The notes under the pieces are model-generated. The model did no database searches, was not told the DNA's origin, and worked only from the letters and a program-made list of their open reading frames with translations. Positions 17,065-25,073 of a stretch of 64,000 nucleotides of DNA are shown in pieces. The position numbers were made by a program, and so were the translations under genes. This DNA comes from Alphaproteobacteria bacterium (GTDB lineage Bacteria > Pseudomonadota > Alphaproteobacteria > Kiloniellales > DSM-21159). The stretch covers positions 62,001-126,000 of the forward strand of contig JAUILQ010000003.1 in assembly GCA_030433005.1 (NCBI GenBank), read 5' to 3'. Each line of letters opens with the position of its first letter. Positions within the stretch are counted from its first letter, which is position 1.

Positions 17065-18183
17065 TCAGGTCAGGTGGGGCTGGTCGATATAGGCCGCAGA
17101 CTGCATCTCGCTCAGCCGGCTCGCCGTGCGCTGGAACTCGAAGGCGCCGTCGCCCTCGGGATAGAGCGACTCCGGCGGCGCCGCCGCCGAGACCACGAGA
17201 TTGACCCGATGCTCGTAGAGCGCGTCGATCAGCGTCATGAAGCGCCGCGCTTCGTTGCGCCGCTCGGGCGAGAGCTGCGGCACGCCGGACAGTACGACCG
17301 AGTGGAAGTGGGTGGCGACCGCCAGGTAGTCCTCGGCGCCGAGCGGGCGCTCGCAGAGCTCGGCGAAGCCGAAGCGGGCGACGCCGCGCGCGCAGGCCGC
17401 GATCTCGAGGCGCCGGCCCTTGACCGTCAGGCTGCCAGGCCGGACCTCGGCGCCCTCGGTCAGGTCGGCGAAGGCTTCGTCCAGCGCCGCCTCGGCCGCC
17501 GCGTCGAGCGGCCAGTGGTAGACCGCGCGGTCGTGCAGGCGGGCGAGGCGGTAGTCGGTGCCGGCGCCGAGGTCGAGAATGTCGAGCCGCTGCTTGAGGA
17601 TTCCGATGAAGGGCAGGAAGCGGTCGCGCTGCAGGCCGCCCTCGTAGAGCCGGTCGGGCTCGAAGTTCGAGGTCGCGACCACGACGACGCCCTGCTCGAA
17701 CAGCGATTCGAAGAGGCGCGCCAGGATCATGGCGTCGGCGATGTTCTGCACGACGAACTCGTCGAAGCACAGCAGCCAGGCCCGCTCGGCCAGCTCGCGG
17801 GCCAGCTCCGGCAGCGGGTCCGCCTTGCCGCCCTTGGCCTTCTGGCGCCAGGCGTGCAGGCGGTCGTGGGTCTCGGCCATGAAGGCGTGGAAGTGGACCC
17901 GGCGCTTGCGCTCGACCGGCGCGGTCTCGAAGAAGAGGTCCATCAGCATCGACTTGCCGCGGCCGACCGGACCGTAGAGGTAGAGGCCCTGGGGCGGCTC
18001 CTCGGCGCGCCGGGCGAGGCCGAGGCGCGCCTTCCAGCCGCCCGAGCCGGGCGCCGGCCGGTAGCTGCGCAGCGCGTTGTGCAGCGACTGCAGCTTCTCG
18101 GCCGCGAGCTCCTGCGCCGGGTCGCTCGCCAGCGCGCCCTCGCGCCGGCGCGCTCGATAGGCGTCGAGCGGTCCGTCGGTCAT
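17065..18183 (-). CDS. zapE: Cell division protein ZapE (AFG1-family ATPase)
   Basis: A 372-aa P-loop ATPase. Walker A is YLYGPVGRGKSMLMDLFF and Walker B is LLCFDEFVVQNIADAMIL, both typical of ZapE/AFG1. The HFHAFM and TSNFEPDRLYEGGLQRDRFLPFI stretches are family hallmarks. ZapE acts on the Z-ring under stress in E. coli; mitochondrial AFG1 homologues handle inner-membrane protein quality control. It is downstream of blh on the same strand (about 50 bp), so it may be read through from the rhodopsin cluster. Confidence 0.93.
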   Translation of the reverse strand: MTDGPLDAYRARRREGALASDPAQELAAEKLQSLHNALRSYRPAPGSGGWKARLGLARRAEEPPQGLYLYGPVGRGKSMLMDLFFETAPVERKRRVHFHAFMAETHDRLHAWRQKAKGGKADPLPELARELAERAWLLCFDEFVVQNIADAMILARLFESLFEQGVVVVATSNFEPDRLYEGGLQRDRFLPFIGILKQRLDILDLGAGTDYRLARLHDRAVYHWPLDAAAEAALDEAFADLTEGAEVRPGSLTVKGRRLEIAACARGVARFGFAELCERPLGAEDYLAVATHFHSVVLSGVPQLSPERRNEARRFMTLIDALYEHRVNLVVSAAAPPESLYPEGDGAFEFQRTASRLSEMQSAAYIDQPHLT

Positions 18184-18233
18184 CGGGCGGATCGGCGAGT
18201 CGGGTAGCGGGCGGGACGCATGTCCCGCCCTTC

Positions 18234-19256
18234 CTAAAGCAGATTGGCGGTCCTGGGAATCGCCTCTCCCCGGGCGGCTCTGCGCGACCGCCCGGGCGTG
18301 ACCGCGGCGCGGTCGCTTTCCGCCGCCGCCGCCAGGGCCACGAGCAGCGCATGCGGCAGGGTCAGCGCGCCGAGCAGCAGCACCAGGGCGCGCACCGCGA
18401 CGCTGTCGGCGCTGCCCGGCTGGGCCTGGCCGGCCAGCGGCGCCAGCAGGGCGGCGCCGACGACGAGCAGGACCGCGGCGCCGGTGACCAGCGCGACCCA
18501 GGTCCGCTCGAAGCGGTCGAGCCGACCGTCGGCGCCGAGAGTCCGACGCCAGTGGCGCGGGGCGTGCAGGCCGCAGAAGTAGACCGCGAAGGCCGCGAGC
18601 GGCGGCAGCAGGAGGAAGGCGGTCGCGACGGCCAGCATTTCGACCGCCAGGGCGAGGGCGGCGGCCGGCGCCTCGCGGGCCCGCAGCAGGGCGCAGAGCG
18701 CCGATGCCGCGAGCGACAGCGGGAAGGCCGCTGCCAGCGCCTTGACGAACAGCGGCGCGTCGCCCGCGGCGACGGCGGCGAACAGCGGCAGCGTCGCGTC
18801 GGCGGCCAGGGCGCAGGGCGCGGCCAGCGGCAGGCTGCCGCGGCCGGCGATCTCCAGCCAGCGGGCGAGGCGGTGCCGGCGGCTCGGGCGCCGGAGCGGC
18901 GGCTCGGTACAGTCGCCGCTGCCGAAATGCCAGGCGGCGACGGCCAGGAAGGCCGCGAAGAAGGCGGCGGGCCAGGCGAGCCCGGCGAGGCCGGTCGCCA
19001 GGGCCAGCGCCAGGTAGCCGGCCAGCCGGAGGCCCGGCTGCGCGAACCGGCGCAGCAGCAGCAGGTCGAGCGCGCCGTGCGGCAGGCCGAGCAGCAGGAC
19101 CGCCAGGATCGCCGGCCAGAGCAGCGACCCGGCGCCCGCCGCCGCCTGCAGCGTCAGGGCGACCGCCAGGGCGGCGCCAAGGCCGAGGCTCGGCGCCGGC
19201 ACGGCGGCGGCTGCGCCGGCCCCGGCCGGCGGCCGTGCGGTCGGGCGGTGCGGCAT
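18234..19256 (-). CDS. blh: Beta-carotene 15,15'-dioxygenase, Brp/Blh family
   Basis: Integral membrane dioxygenase that cleaves beta-carotene into two retinals, the rhodopsin chromophore. The conserved His-bearing motifs are all present: GLPHGALD (57-64), WHFG (109-112), CGLHAPRH (228-235) and TLPH (299-302), spread over a very hydrophobic 340-aa protein. It starts 36 bp after the rhodopsin stop on the same strand, so the two are almost surely co-transcribed. No carotenoid genes (crtE, crtB, crtI, crtY) are in the window, so beta-carotene must come from elsewhere. Confidence 0.92.
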   Translation of the reverse strand: MPHRPTARPPAGAGAAAAVPAPSLGLGAALAVALTLQAAAGAGSLLWPAILAVLLLGLPHGALDLLLLRRFAQPGLRLAGYLALALATGLAGLAWPAAFFAAFLAVAAWHFGSGDCTEPPLRRPSRRHRLARWLEIAGRGSLPLAAPCALAADATLPLFAAVAAGDAPLFVKALAAAFPLSLAASALCALLRAREAPAAALALAVEMLAVATAFLLLPPLAAFAVYFCGLHAPRHWRRTLGADGRLDRFERTWVALVTGAAVLLVVGAALLAPLAGQAQPGSADSVAVRALVLLLGALTLPHALLVALAAAAESDRAAVTPGRSRRAARGEAIPRTANLL

Positions 19257-19292
19257 GCGCCGGACCTGTCGCGCCTCGAGCCGGGTCTCGGC

Positions 19293-20051
19293 CTACTCGG
19301 CCGGAACCGCGCCCCGGCCGCTCTGCCACTCGCGCATCGACAGCCGCTTGGCGGTAGCGACCGCGACCATGCCGAAGCCGACCTTGTTGATCACGTCGGC
19401 GACGCAGTAGACCAGCTCGCGGATGACCAGCAGGTCGGCCGAGAGGTCGAAGGCGGCGATCAGGTAGCCGAGCGGGTAGACCACCCAGCCGATGACGATG
19501 AACAGCCGCAGCAGGCCGAGCGAGCCGGCGAGGTCGCGGTCGGCGCCCTCGGCGGCGCGGCCGACCTCGGCGAACAGCACGTAAAGCAGGTAGAACCAGG
19601 CGACCATGGCGACCAGCAGGCACCACCAGCCGGTCATCGTGCCGCCGCCGGCGCGGTTGATCGAGGCCTCGCCGATGTAGCCGACGACGATCATGACCAC
19701 GTCGGCGGTCACCAGCTTGGCCATCAGGCCGCGGTCGAACTGCTTGCCGCCCAGCAGGATCGGGAAGACCGCCAGGATCAGCGGCGTGGTGATCAGCCAG
19801 TCGATGTAGCGGAAGTCGGTCGGGAAGCCGGCGAGGTCGGCGGCCTGGCCGCTGGTGCCGACCATGTCCTTCATGACGAAGTAGTTGATCGCGGCGACCA
19901 GGGCGACCATCGCCGACAGGCTGGCGACCGGGCTGTAGGCCGGCGTCAGATTGTTGCGCTCCATGAGGAAGTAGAGCACGCCGGCGGCCATGCCGGCGAA
20001 GGCGGCGGCGAAGCTGTACTGCGTCGCCAGCACGAGAAGGTCGTAGGACAT
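19293..20051 (-). CDS. Proteorhodopsin-like microbial rhodopsin with a D-T-V helix C motif
   Basis: A seven-helix retinal protein of 252 aa. Schiff-base Lys223 and counter-ion Asp219 lie in ADVINKVGFG. Helix C reads RYIDWLITTPLILAVF, so the acceptor position is Asp84 and the Thr is Thr88, but the cytoplasmic donor position (Glu108 in green proteorhodopsin) is Val95. The residue matching proteorhodopsin His75 appears to be Asn56 (AAINYFVMKD). It lacks the NDQ sodium-pump and NTQ chloride-pump motifs. ATG 20051 is preferred over a GTG at 20054 because GGAG sits nine bases ahead. Blh follows and an MCP precedes it. It could be a donor-less pump or a sensory rhodopsin. Confidence 0.93.
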   Translation of the reverse strand: MSYDLLVLATQYSFAAAFAGMAAGVLYFLMERNNLTPAYSPVASLSAMVALVAAINYFVMKDMVGTSGQAADLAGFPTDFRYIDWLITTPLILAVFPILLGGKQFDRGLMAKLVTADVVMIVVGYIGEASINRAGGGTMTGWWCLLVAMVAWFYLLYVLFAEVGRAAEGADRDLAGSLGLLRLFIVIGWVVYPLGYLIAAFDLSADLLVIRELVYCVADVINKVGFGMVAVATAKRLSMREWQSGRGAVPAE

Positions 20052-20078
20052 CACTCGAAGCTCCGATTGCTGAGGCTC

Positions 20079-20090
20079 GGGGGGGGGGGG
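20079..20090. repeat. 12-G homopolymer in the rhodopsin leader
   Basis: Twelve consecutive G (C on the coding strand) lie 28-39 bases upstream of the rhodopsin ATG and just past the MCP stop. Such tracts are prone to slipped-strand length change and could alter promoter spacing or leader structure. It is the longest homopolymer I noticed in the window. Confidence 0.9.
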
Positions 20091-20117
20091 AAGAAAAGCG
20101 AAGCTGCCGGCCGACGG

Positions 20118-21641
20118 TCAGGCGGCCCTGCGCGCCGTCCCGGCGCCGGGTCCGGGATCGGCCGCGACGACCCCGCCGTCTTGCGCCAGGGCCTCGCGCT
20201 CGATCTTCGAGACGACCCGGCGGATCTGCTCGTCGACCACCTCGGCGATCTGCCGGCTGATCCGGTCGATCAGCTCGGCGCCCTCGCCGGAGTAGGTCTC
20301 GACCTGGCCGGCGAACTCTCCGACCGTGCGGGAGGCCTCGATGACCTGGGCGAAGCGGCTCGACAGCTCGCCGGTCTCGCGCGCGCTCTCGGCTGCGCGG
20401 GCCTGGATGTCGCCGGCGGAGCCGGCCTGCTCGGCGACCGAGCCGCGGACCTCCTCGGTCGAGCGCGAGATTTCCTGGACCACGTCGATCAGGGTCTCGA
20501 TCGCCCCCGCGACCTCGGAGACCGAGGCCTGGATGGCGCCGACCTGGCCGGTGATCTGTTCGGTCGCCTTGGTCGTCTGGTTGGCCAGCGACTTGACCTC
20601 GGAGGCGACGACGGCGAAGCCCTTGCCGGCCTCGCCGGCGCGCGCCGCCTCGATGGTCGCATTGAGCGCCAGCAGGTTGGTCTGGTCGGCGATGCGGTGG
20701 ATCAGGTCGACGACGCGCGCGATTTCCTCGCTGGAGTCGGTCAGAGTCGTGATCTTGCCGCTGATTTCGGCAGCCTGGCGCGTCGCGCCCTCGACGGTCT
20801 CGATCGAGCGGGACACGCGCTCGGCGAGGTCGCGGTTGGTCTCGCCGAAGCTGCCGATCGATTCGACGACCTCGCCGCTTCTGGCCGCGGTCTGTCGCGC
20901 CGAGTCGTCGACCGCGGTGACCGAGTCGCCGAGCGAGCCGGCGATCTCGCTCATGGTCCGCGACATGGCGCCGAAGTTGCCGCGCAGGCCGTCCATGCTC
21001 TGGCCGGCCTCGGCCACGACGCTCTGAACCTGCTGCGAAACCTCGTCGAGCTGCTGGCGCAGCGCGCGCTGGCGCTCGGCCCTGAGCCGCAGCTCCTCGC
21101 CCTTCAGGCGCTCGACCTCCTGCGTCTTGGCGCGGAAGGTCTCGAGCGCCCGCGTCATGCGGGCCAGCTCGTCGACCTTCGAGTCGGGCAGCTCGACCTC
21201 GAGATTGCCGCCGGCCAGGCCAACCGTGGCGCGCGAGAGGCGGGCCAGGGGCGTGGCGAGGCTGCCGCCCAGCCACTGCGCCATGGCGATTCCGAGGAGC
21301 ACGCAGACCGCGCCGAAGGCCAGGGCCTGGGTGCGCGCGCTGCCGATCTCATCGATCAGGGCCGCCGCCGGGGCGCCGGCGACAATCGAGTCCTCGAGGC
21401 CGGAGAAGGAGGCATTCGCCGAGACCGCGGCGAACAGCGCCAGCCCGATCACCGCGACGAAGCCGGCATAGACCCGGGCGCGCACGCCGACCCCGGAGAC
21501 CGCGACCGCGTCGGACGGAGCCGCCGGCGGCGTGCCGAGCGGCCGGCGAGCGCCACCCTCGGTCGCCGTCACCAGCGGCTCGGGCCCGTGAAAGCTCTTC
21601 GGAAAGCCGCGCCGCGCAACGAGATCCAGGCTCATCACCAT
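20118..21641 (-). CDS. Methyl-accepting chemotaxis protein with minimal periplasmic domain (candidate rhodopsin transducer)
   Basis: A 507-aa chemoreceptor. A cytoplasmic N-terminus (about 1-52) is followed by TM1 (about 55-78), only some 25 extracytoplasmic residues, TM2 (about 105-123), a HAMP domain (about 125-175) and a full signalling domain with the hairpin tip [20 protein letters not shown] (318-337). There is no 4HB, Cache or PAS sensor domain and no CheR/CheB-binding pentapeptide at the end. Two helices with a very short loop is the layout of haloarchaeal Htr transducers that bind sensory rhodopsins. The rhodopsin gene begins 66 bp downstream on the same strand. CheA/CheW are not in the window. 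Confidence 0.93.
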   Translation of the reverse strand: MVMSLDLVARRGFPKSFHGPEPLVTATEGGARRPLGTPPAAPSDAVAVSGVGVRARVYAGFVAVIGLALFAAVSANASFSGLEDSIVAGAPAAALIDEIGSARTQALAFGAVCVLLGIAMAQWLGGSLATPLARLSRATVGLAGGNLEVELPDSKVDELARMTRALETFRAKTQEVERLKGEELRLRAERQRALRQQLDEVSQQVQSVVAEAGQSMDGLRGNFGAMSRTMSEIAGSLGDSVTAVDDSARQTAARSGEVVESIGSFGETNRDLAERVSRSIETVEGATRQAAEISGKITTLTDSSEEIARVVDLIHRIADQTNLLALNATIEAARAGEAGKGFAVVASEVKSLANQTTKATEQITGQVGAIQASVSEVAGAIETLIDVVQEISRSTEEVRGSVAEQAGSAGDIQARAAESARETGELSSRFAQVIEASRTVGEFAGQVETYSGEGAELIDRISRQIAEVVDEQIRRVVSKIEREALAQDGGVVAADPGPGAGTARRAA

Positions 21642-21736
21642 CCCCAGGCTGGTTCGATCCAGTGGGGGGTTTACGCGCGCCAGTCTGAATAAACTCCTTA
21701 CTTATATGTCCCTACGAACAACATTTCGCCGGCGTG

Positions 21737-22441
21737 TTATCGGGCCGTGATGCGGTAGGCGCAGCGCCGCGCGCCGGCCAGGATGTGGTCGAGGCGCTCG
21801 ACGGCGGCGTCCTTGCCGAGGGCCTTGCGGAAGACCTCCAGCTCGACCTGGCATAGACCGCTGCAGGTGCGCGCCGCGACGCAGATCGGGCAGTGGTTCT
21901 CGACGAGCAGCCAGCCGCCGCCGGCCTCGTCGGGCAGCGCCTCGACGCCGGCCATGTAGCCCTCGGCGTCGCGGACCGCCGCCAGCGCCGCGACCCGCTC
22001 GCCGAGCGGCGCGTCGCGGTCGATGCGCTTCTTGTAGTCGGCTGCGACCTGCTTGCCGCGGGCCTTGAGCAGTCGGGCCATGCCCTTGTCGCCGAAAGCC
22101 TTGTCCATGGCGCTCAGCAGCCCGGCCGAGAGCTCGGCGTGGGCGTCGGGAAAGAAACGCTCGGCGGCGGGCGTCACGCGCCAGAGCTTGGCCGGCCGGC
22201 CGACCGGCCGGGCCTCCTCCTCGTAGGCGACGAAGCCTTCGTCCCGGAGCGCGTAGAGATGCTGGCGCACCGCCATCGCGGTGACGCCCAGCTCGGCGGA
22301 GAGCGCCCCGGCATCCTGGGGCCCGTGCAGCTTCAGCAGGCGCAGGATCGCCTCGCGGCTGCGGCTGTCGCCGGCCTTCGGGCCCTGGCGGCGCGCCTGG
22401 GCGTTCGGACTGGCCGAGCGGGCTTCGGGCTGATTCGTCAT
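21737..22441 (-). CDS. HTH transcriptional regulator with Cys cluster (SufR-like, probable Fe-S sensor)
   Basis: A 234-aa regulator. A winged-HTH domain (about 28-95) contains LSAELGVTAMAVRQHLYAL. The C-terminal domain carries a four-Cys motif, Cys184, Cys187, Cys193 and Cys197 (HCPICVAARTCSGLC), plus Cys227 in RRCAYRI. SufR and relatives use such cysteines to hold an Fe-S cluster that reports iron or oxidant status; the match here is by pattern. It is divergent from the Rieske-fusion gene across a 90-bp region with a 6-bp-arm palindrome, so that gene is the likely target. Confidence 0.85.
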   Translation of the reverse strand: MTNQPEARSASPNAQARRQGPKAGDSRSREAILRLLKLHGPQDAGALSAELGVTAMAVRQHLYALRDEGFVAYEEEARPVGRPAKLWRVTPAAERFFPDAHAELSAGLLSAMDKAFGDKGMARLLKARGKQVAADYKKRIDRDAPLGERVAALAAVRDAEGYMAGVEALPDEAGGGWLLVENHCPICVAARTCSGLCQVELEVFRKALGKDAAVERLDHILAGARRCAYRITAR

Positions 22442-22462
22442 GGGGATTTCGTAAAGAACGGA

Positions 22463-22477
22463 CTTGCGAAACGCAAG
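22463..22477. promoter_or_regulatory. Palindromic operator candidate between regulator and Rieske gene
   Basis: CTTGCG-AAA-CGCAAG, perfect 6-bp arms, lies in the 90-bp divergent intergenic region. A TTTATAAAAT stretch at 22498-22507 downstream could be the -10 for the rightward gene. The position fits autoregulation plus control of the Rieske gene by the adjacent HTH protein. No experimental basis. Confidence 0.45.
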
Positions 22478-22531
22478 CGCAGCGCGCAGGCTAGGGTTTA
22501 TAAAATAGTTCCTTGAGAAAGGGAGGGTGCC

Positions 22532-24124
22532 ATGGAGGGGTCCTGGCAGGAGGTCGCCAGCGTCGACTCGCTGGAGCCGCGGGGCCGGCGGCTGGTCAAG
22601 ATCGCGGGCCGCCAGATAGCCCTGTTCCGCCACGACGGCCGGGTCTTCGCCTGCAACAACCGCTGCCCGCACGAGGGCTACCCGCTGATCGAGGGCAGCG
22701 TCGCGGACGCCGAGGCGGCCGGCGGGGACGGCTGCGTGCTGACCTGCAACTGGCACAACTGGAAGTTCGACCTGGCGAGCGGCGAGACCCTGGTCGGCGG
22801 CGACCGCCTGCGGCTCTATCCGACCCGGGTCGAGGACGGGCGGATCCTGCTCGACCTCGCCGAGCCGCCCGCCGAGGCGCGCCGGGAAGCCGCGCTCGCG
22901 GGCCTGGCGGAGGCCTTCCGGCGCAACGAGCGCGACCGCATGGCGCGCGAGGTCGCGCGGCTGGAGCGCGCCGGCAGCGACCCGCTGGAGGCGCTGCGCC
23001 GGGCGATCGGCTGGACCCACGACCGCTTCGAGTTCGGCACGACCCACGCCCTGGCGGCGCTGCCCGACTGGCTGCGCCTGCGCGAGCGGGCCTCGACGCC
23101 GGCCGAGCGCCTGGTGGCGCTCGTCGAGGTGCTCGACCACCTCAACTGGGACAGCCTGCGCGAGCCGGCCTATCCCTACGCCGTGCAGACGGCATGCTGG
23201 TCCCACGACGGCTTGGTCGCGGCGATCGAGGCCGAGGACGAGCCGGCGGCGGTCGCGATCCTGCGCGGCGGCCTGGGCGAGGCGCGGCCCTACGAGGCGA
23301 TCGAGGCGGCGCTCGCCGAGGCGGCCCTCGTGCACTACCAGGACTTCGGGCATGCCGCGATCTACACGCTGAAGACGGGCGAAGCGGTCGAGGCCCTTGG
23401 TCCCTCCGTCGCCGAGCCGCTGCTGTTGGCTCTGGTCCGCTCCCTGGTCATGGCGCAGCGCGAGGACCTGATCCCCGAGTTCCGCGCCTATGGCCCGGCG
23501 CTCGCCGCCTGGGACGGCCGCGGCGACCGGCCGGTCGAGGCCGCGGACTTCCGCGGCCTCGGCGTGCGCCAGGCGCTCGAGCGTTGCCTGCGGTCGAGCG
23601 GGCGGCCGGACGCGCTCTACCAGGCGCTGCTGGGCGCGGCGGCGGAGCAGTGGCTGACCTTCGACCTCGCGGTCATGCGGCGCACCGACAACCCGGTCTC
23701 GCAGAACGTCGGCTGGCTCGACTTCACCCACGCCGTGACCTCGGCCAATGCCGGGCGCCGGCTGGCCGCGCGCCACCCGGCGCTCCGGCCGGCGGTGCTG
23801 CTGCAACTCGCCTGCTTCGTCGGCCGCAACGCGACCTACCGAGACGAGACGGTGCGCGAAGCCGACTGGGCGGTCGCCGAGCCCGAGGCCTTCTTCGCGG
23901 CGCGCTTCGCGGGCCTGTTCGACCACGGCGTGCCCGAGCCGATCGTCGCCGCGCACCTGGTCAAGACACTGACCGCGGTCGAGGAGGAGTGGCGCGCCTT
24001 TCCCGGGGCCGCCTGGCGCCCGACGCTCCTGGCCGCGACCCGGCGCTTCCTGGAGAACCCGCTGAAGCGCCGCCACGGCCTCAGGAACGCGACCCAGGCG
24101 CTGGACTTCGTCGCGGTCGAGTAG
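22532..24124 (+). CDS. Rieske [2Fe-2S] protein with large uncharacterised C-terminal domain
   Basis: A 530-aa fusion. The N-terminal Rieske domain (about 1-110) has both cluster-binding motifs: Cys45-x-His47 (RCPHEGYP) and Cys72-x2-His75 (CNWHNW). The remaining 420 residues are mainly helical and dotted with conserved-looking His/Asp/Glu (VLDHLNWD, ACWSHDGL, HYQDFGHAAIYTLKTG, LDFTHAV, HLVKTL), as in a metal- or substrate-binding oxygenase-like domain, but I cannot name it with confidence. It lacks the standard ring-hydroxylating oxygenase catalytic layout. AGGGAGG precedes ATG 22532. It is divergent from a probable Fe-S-sensing regulator. Confidence 0.85.
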   Translation: MEGSWQEVASVDSLEPRGRRLVKIAGRQIALFRHDGRVFACNNRCPHEGYPLIEGSVADAEAAGGDGCVLTCNWHNWKFDLASGETLVGGDRLRLYPTRVEDGRILLDLAEPPAEARREAALAGLAEAFRRNERDRMAREVARLERAGSDPLEALRRAIGWTHDRFEFGTTHALAALPDWLRLRERASTPAERLVALVEVLDHLNWDSLREPAYPYAVQTACWSHDGLVAAIEAEDEPAAVAILRGGLGEARPYEAIEAALAEAALVHYQDFGHAAIYTLKTGEAVEALGPSVAEPLLLALVRSLVMAQREDLIPEFRAYGPALAAWDGRGDRPVEAADFRGLGVRQALERCLRSSGRPDALYQALLGAAAEQWLTFDLAVMRRTDNPVSQNVGWLDFTHAVTSANAGRRLAARHPALRPAVLLQLACFVGRNATYRDETVREADWAVAEPEAFFAARFAGLFDHGVPEPIVAAHLVKTLTAVEEEWRAFPGAAWRPTLLAATRRFLENPLKRRHGLRNATQALDFVAVE

Positions 24125-24143
24125 GCGCGCGGGCCGGGCCCGG

Positions 24144-24557
24144 CTAGGCCTCCTGCTCGATGCGGTCCATGTCGTCGTCGGACAGGCCGAAGTGATGGCC
24201 GATCTCGTGGATCAGCACGTGGCGCACGACCCGGCTGAGGTCCTCCTCGCTCTCGCACCAGTAGTCGAGGATCGGCCGCCGGTAGAGGAAGATGCGGTCG
24301 AGGTCGTCGGGCTGGCCGGTGACGCTCTGGCGGGTCAGCTCGACGCCCCGGTAGAGGCCCAGGATGTCGAAGTGCGACTCAAGGTCCATCTCCTCCATCG
24401 TCTCCTCGTCCGGGAAGTCCTCGACGTGGATCGCCACGTTCTCCACGAAGCGGCGCAGCTCCGGCGGGATCGCGCTCAGGGCCTCTCGGGCCATGGCCTC
24501 CATGTCGTCGAGCGTCGGCGGCGCGCCGAAGCGGTGAAGCAGGCTCTGATGTGCCAT
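24144..24557 (-). CDS. Metallopeptidase family protein (zincin-like, Zincin_1)
   Basis: A 137-aa minimal zincin. The zinc-binding motif VLIHEIGHHFGLSDDDMDRIE (HExxH plus a third ligand region) is at the C-terminus, as in the PF06262 family. The substrate and role are unknown, but the family is widespread in alphaproteobacteria and actinobacteria. I chose ATG 24557, preceded by GAGGA, over an in-frame ATG at 24578. It is convergent with the Rieske gene and divergent from phhB. Confidence 0.88.
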   Translation of the reverse strand: MAHQSLLHRFGAPPTLDDMEAMAREALSAIPPELRRFVENVAIHVEDFPDEETMEEMDLESHFDILGLYRGVELTRQSVTGQPDDLDRIFLYRRPILDYWCESEEDLSRVVRHVLIHEIGHHFGLSDDDMDRIEQEA

Positions 24558-24665
24558 GGCGAGTCCTCGGATGCCCATGCCTAGCGCCGTCCCGCGGCCT
24601 TGACCCGGGCCGGCGGGGCCGCCACCTCAGCGGCGCGGGACATTTCGACGGAAGGAAGCGAGGGC

Positions 24666-24959
24666 ATGGCTGAGAAACTGTCTCCGGATGAGCGGGAAAA
24701 GGCGCTGGCCGGGCTGGCCGGCTGGAGCGCCGTCGAGGGACGGGACGCGATCGCGAAGTCATTCCGCTTCGCCGACTTCAACGGGGCCTTCGGCTTCATG
24801 AGCCGGGTGGCGCTGATGGCGGAGAAGATGGATCACCATCCCGAGTGGTTCAACGTATACAACAAGGTCGAGGTCACGCTGTCGACCCACGACGCCGGTG
24901 GGCTGACCGAGCTGGACCTTCGCCTGGCCCGCTTCTGCGACAAGGCGGCGGCCGGCTGA
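24666..24959 (+). CDS. phhB: Pterin-4a-carbinolamine dehydratase
   Basis: A 97-aa enzyme that dehydrates 4a-hydroxytetrahydropterin to recycle pterin cofactor. The active-site motif [21 protein letters not shown] is intact, with the adjacent His pair. Length is normal. A GGAAGG/GAGGG ribosome site lies ahead of the ATG. No aromatic amino acid hydroxylase is adjacent, so the partner must be elsewhere, or it may serve molybdopterin or folate-related pterins. Confidence 0.93.
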   Translation: MAEKLSPDEREKALAGLAGWSAVEGRDAIAKSFRFADFNGAFGFMSRVALMAEKMDHHPEWFNVYNKVEVTLSTHDAGGLTELDLRLARFCDKAAAG

Positions 24960-25024
24960 GCCTGCGCGCCTGCGCCCTCTGCGCAGCCGGCCGATTCTCG
25001 GCGGATTCTGTTTGAATTGCACTT

Positions 25025-25053
25025 TTGTGTGGGCTCCGCGGGCGCTATATAAC
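25025..25053 (+). promoter_or_regulatory. Promoter candidate for trcR
   Basis: TTGTGT (25025-25030), a 17-bp spacer, and TATAAC (25048-25053) make a reasonable sigma-70-type promoter in an unusually AT-rich patch. It predicts a leader of roughly 70 bases before the trcR start. Confidence 0.5.
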
Positions 25054-25073
25054 GCTCATTCCGACAATGCGGA

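Noticed and set aside
19293-20051. Light-driven sodium or chloride pump
   Set aside because: Helix C has Asp-Thr-Val at the three key positions, not the NDQ of sodium pumps or NTQ of chloride pumps.
17065-21276. 1403-codon minus-strand frame joining zapE to MCP-region sequence
   Set aside because: Only the last 372 codons (zapE) look like protein. The upstream part is out of frame with the genuine blh, rhodopsin and MCP genes.
18351-21692. Very long open frame (1113 codons) on the plus strand across blh, rhodopsin and MCP
   Set aside because: It is antisense to three well-supported genes, has low-complexity Arg/Gly/Gln-rich composition and no domain; long antisense frames are expected at 70% GC.
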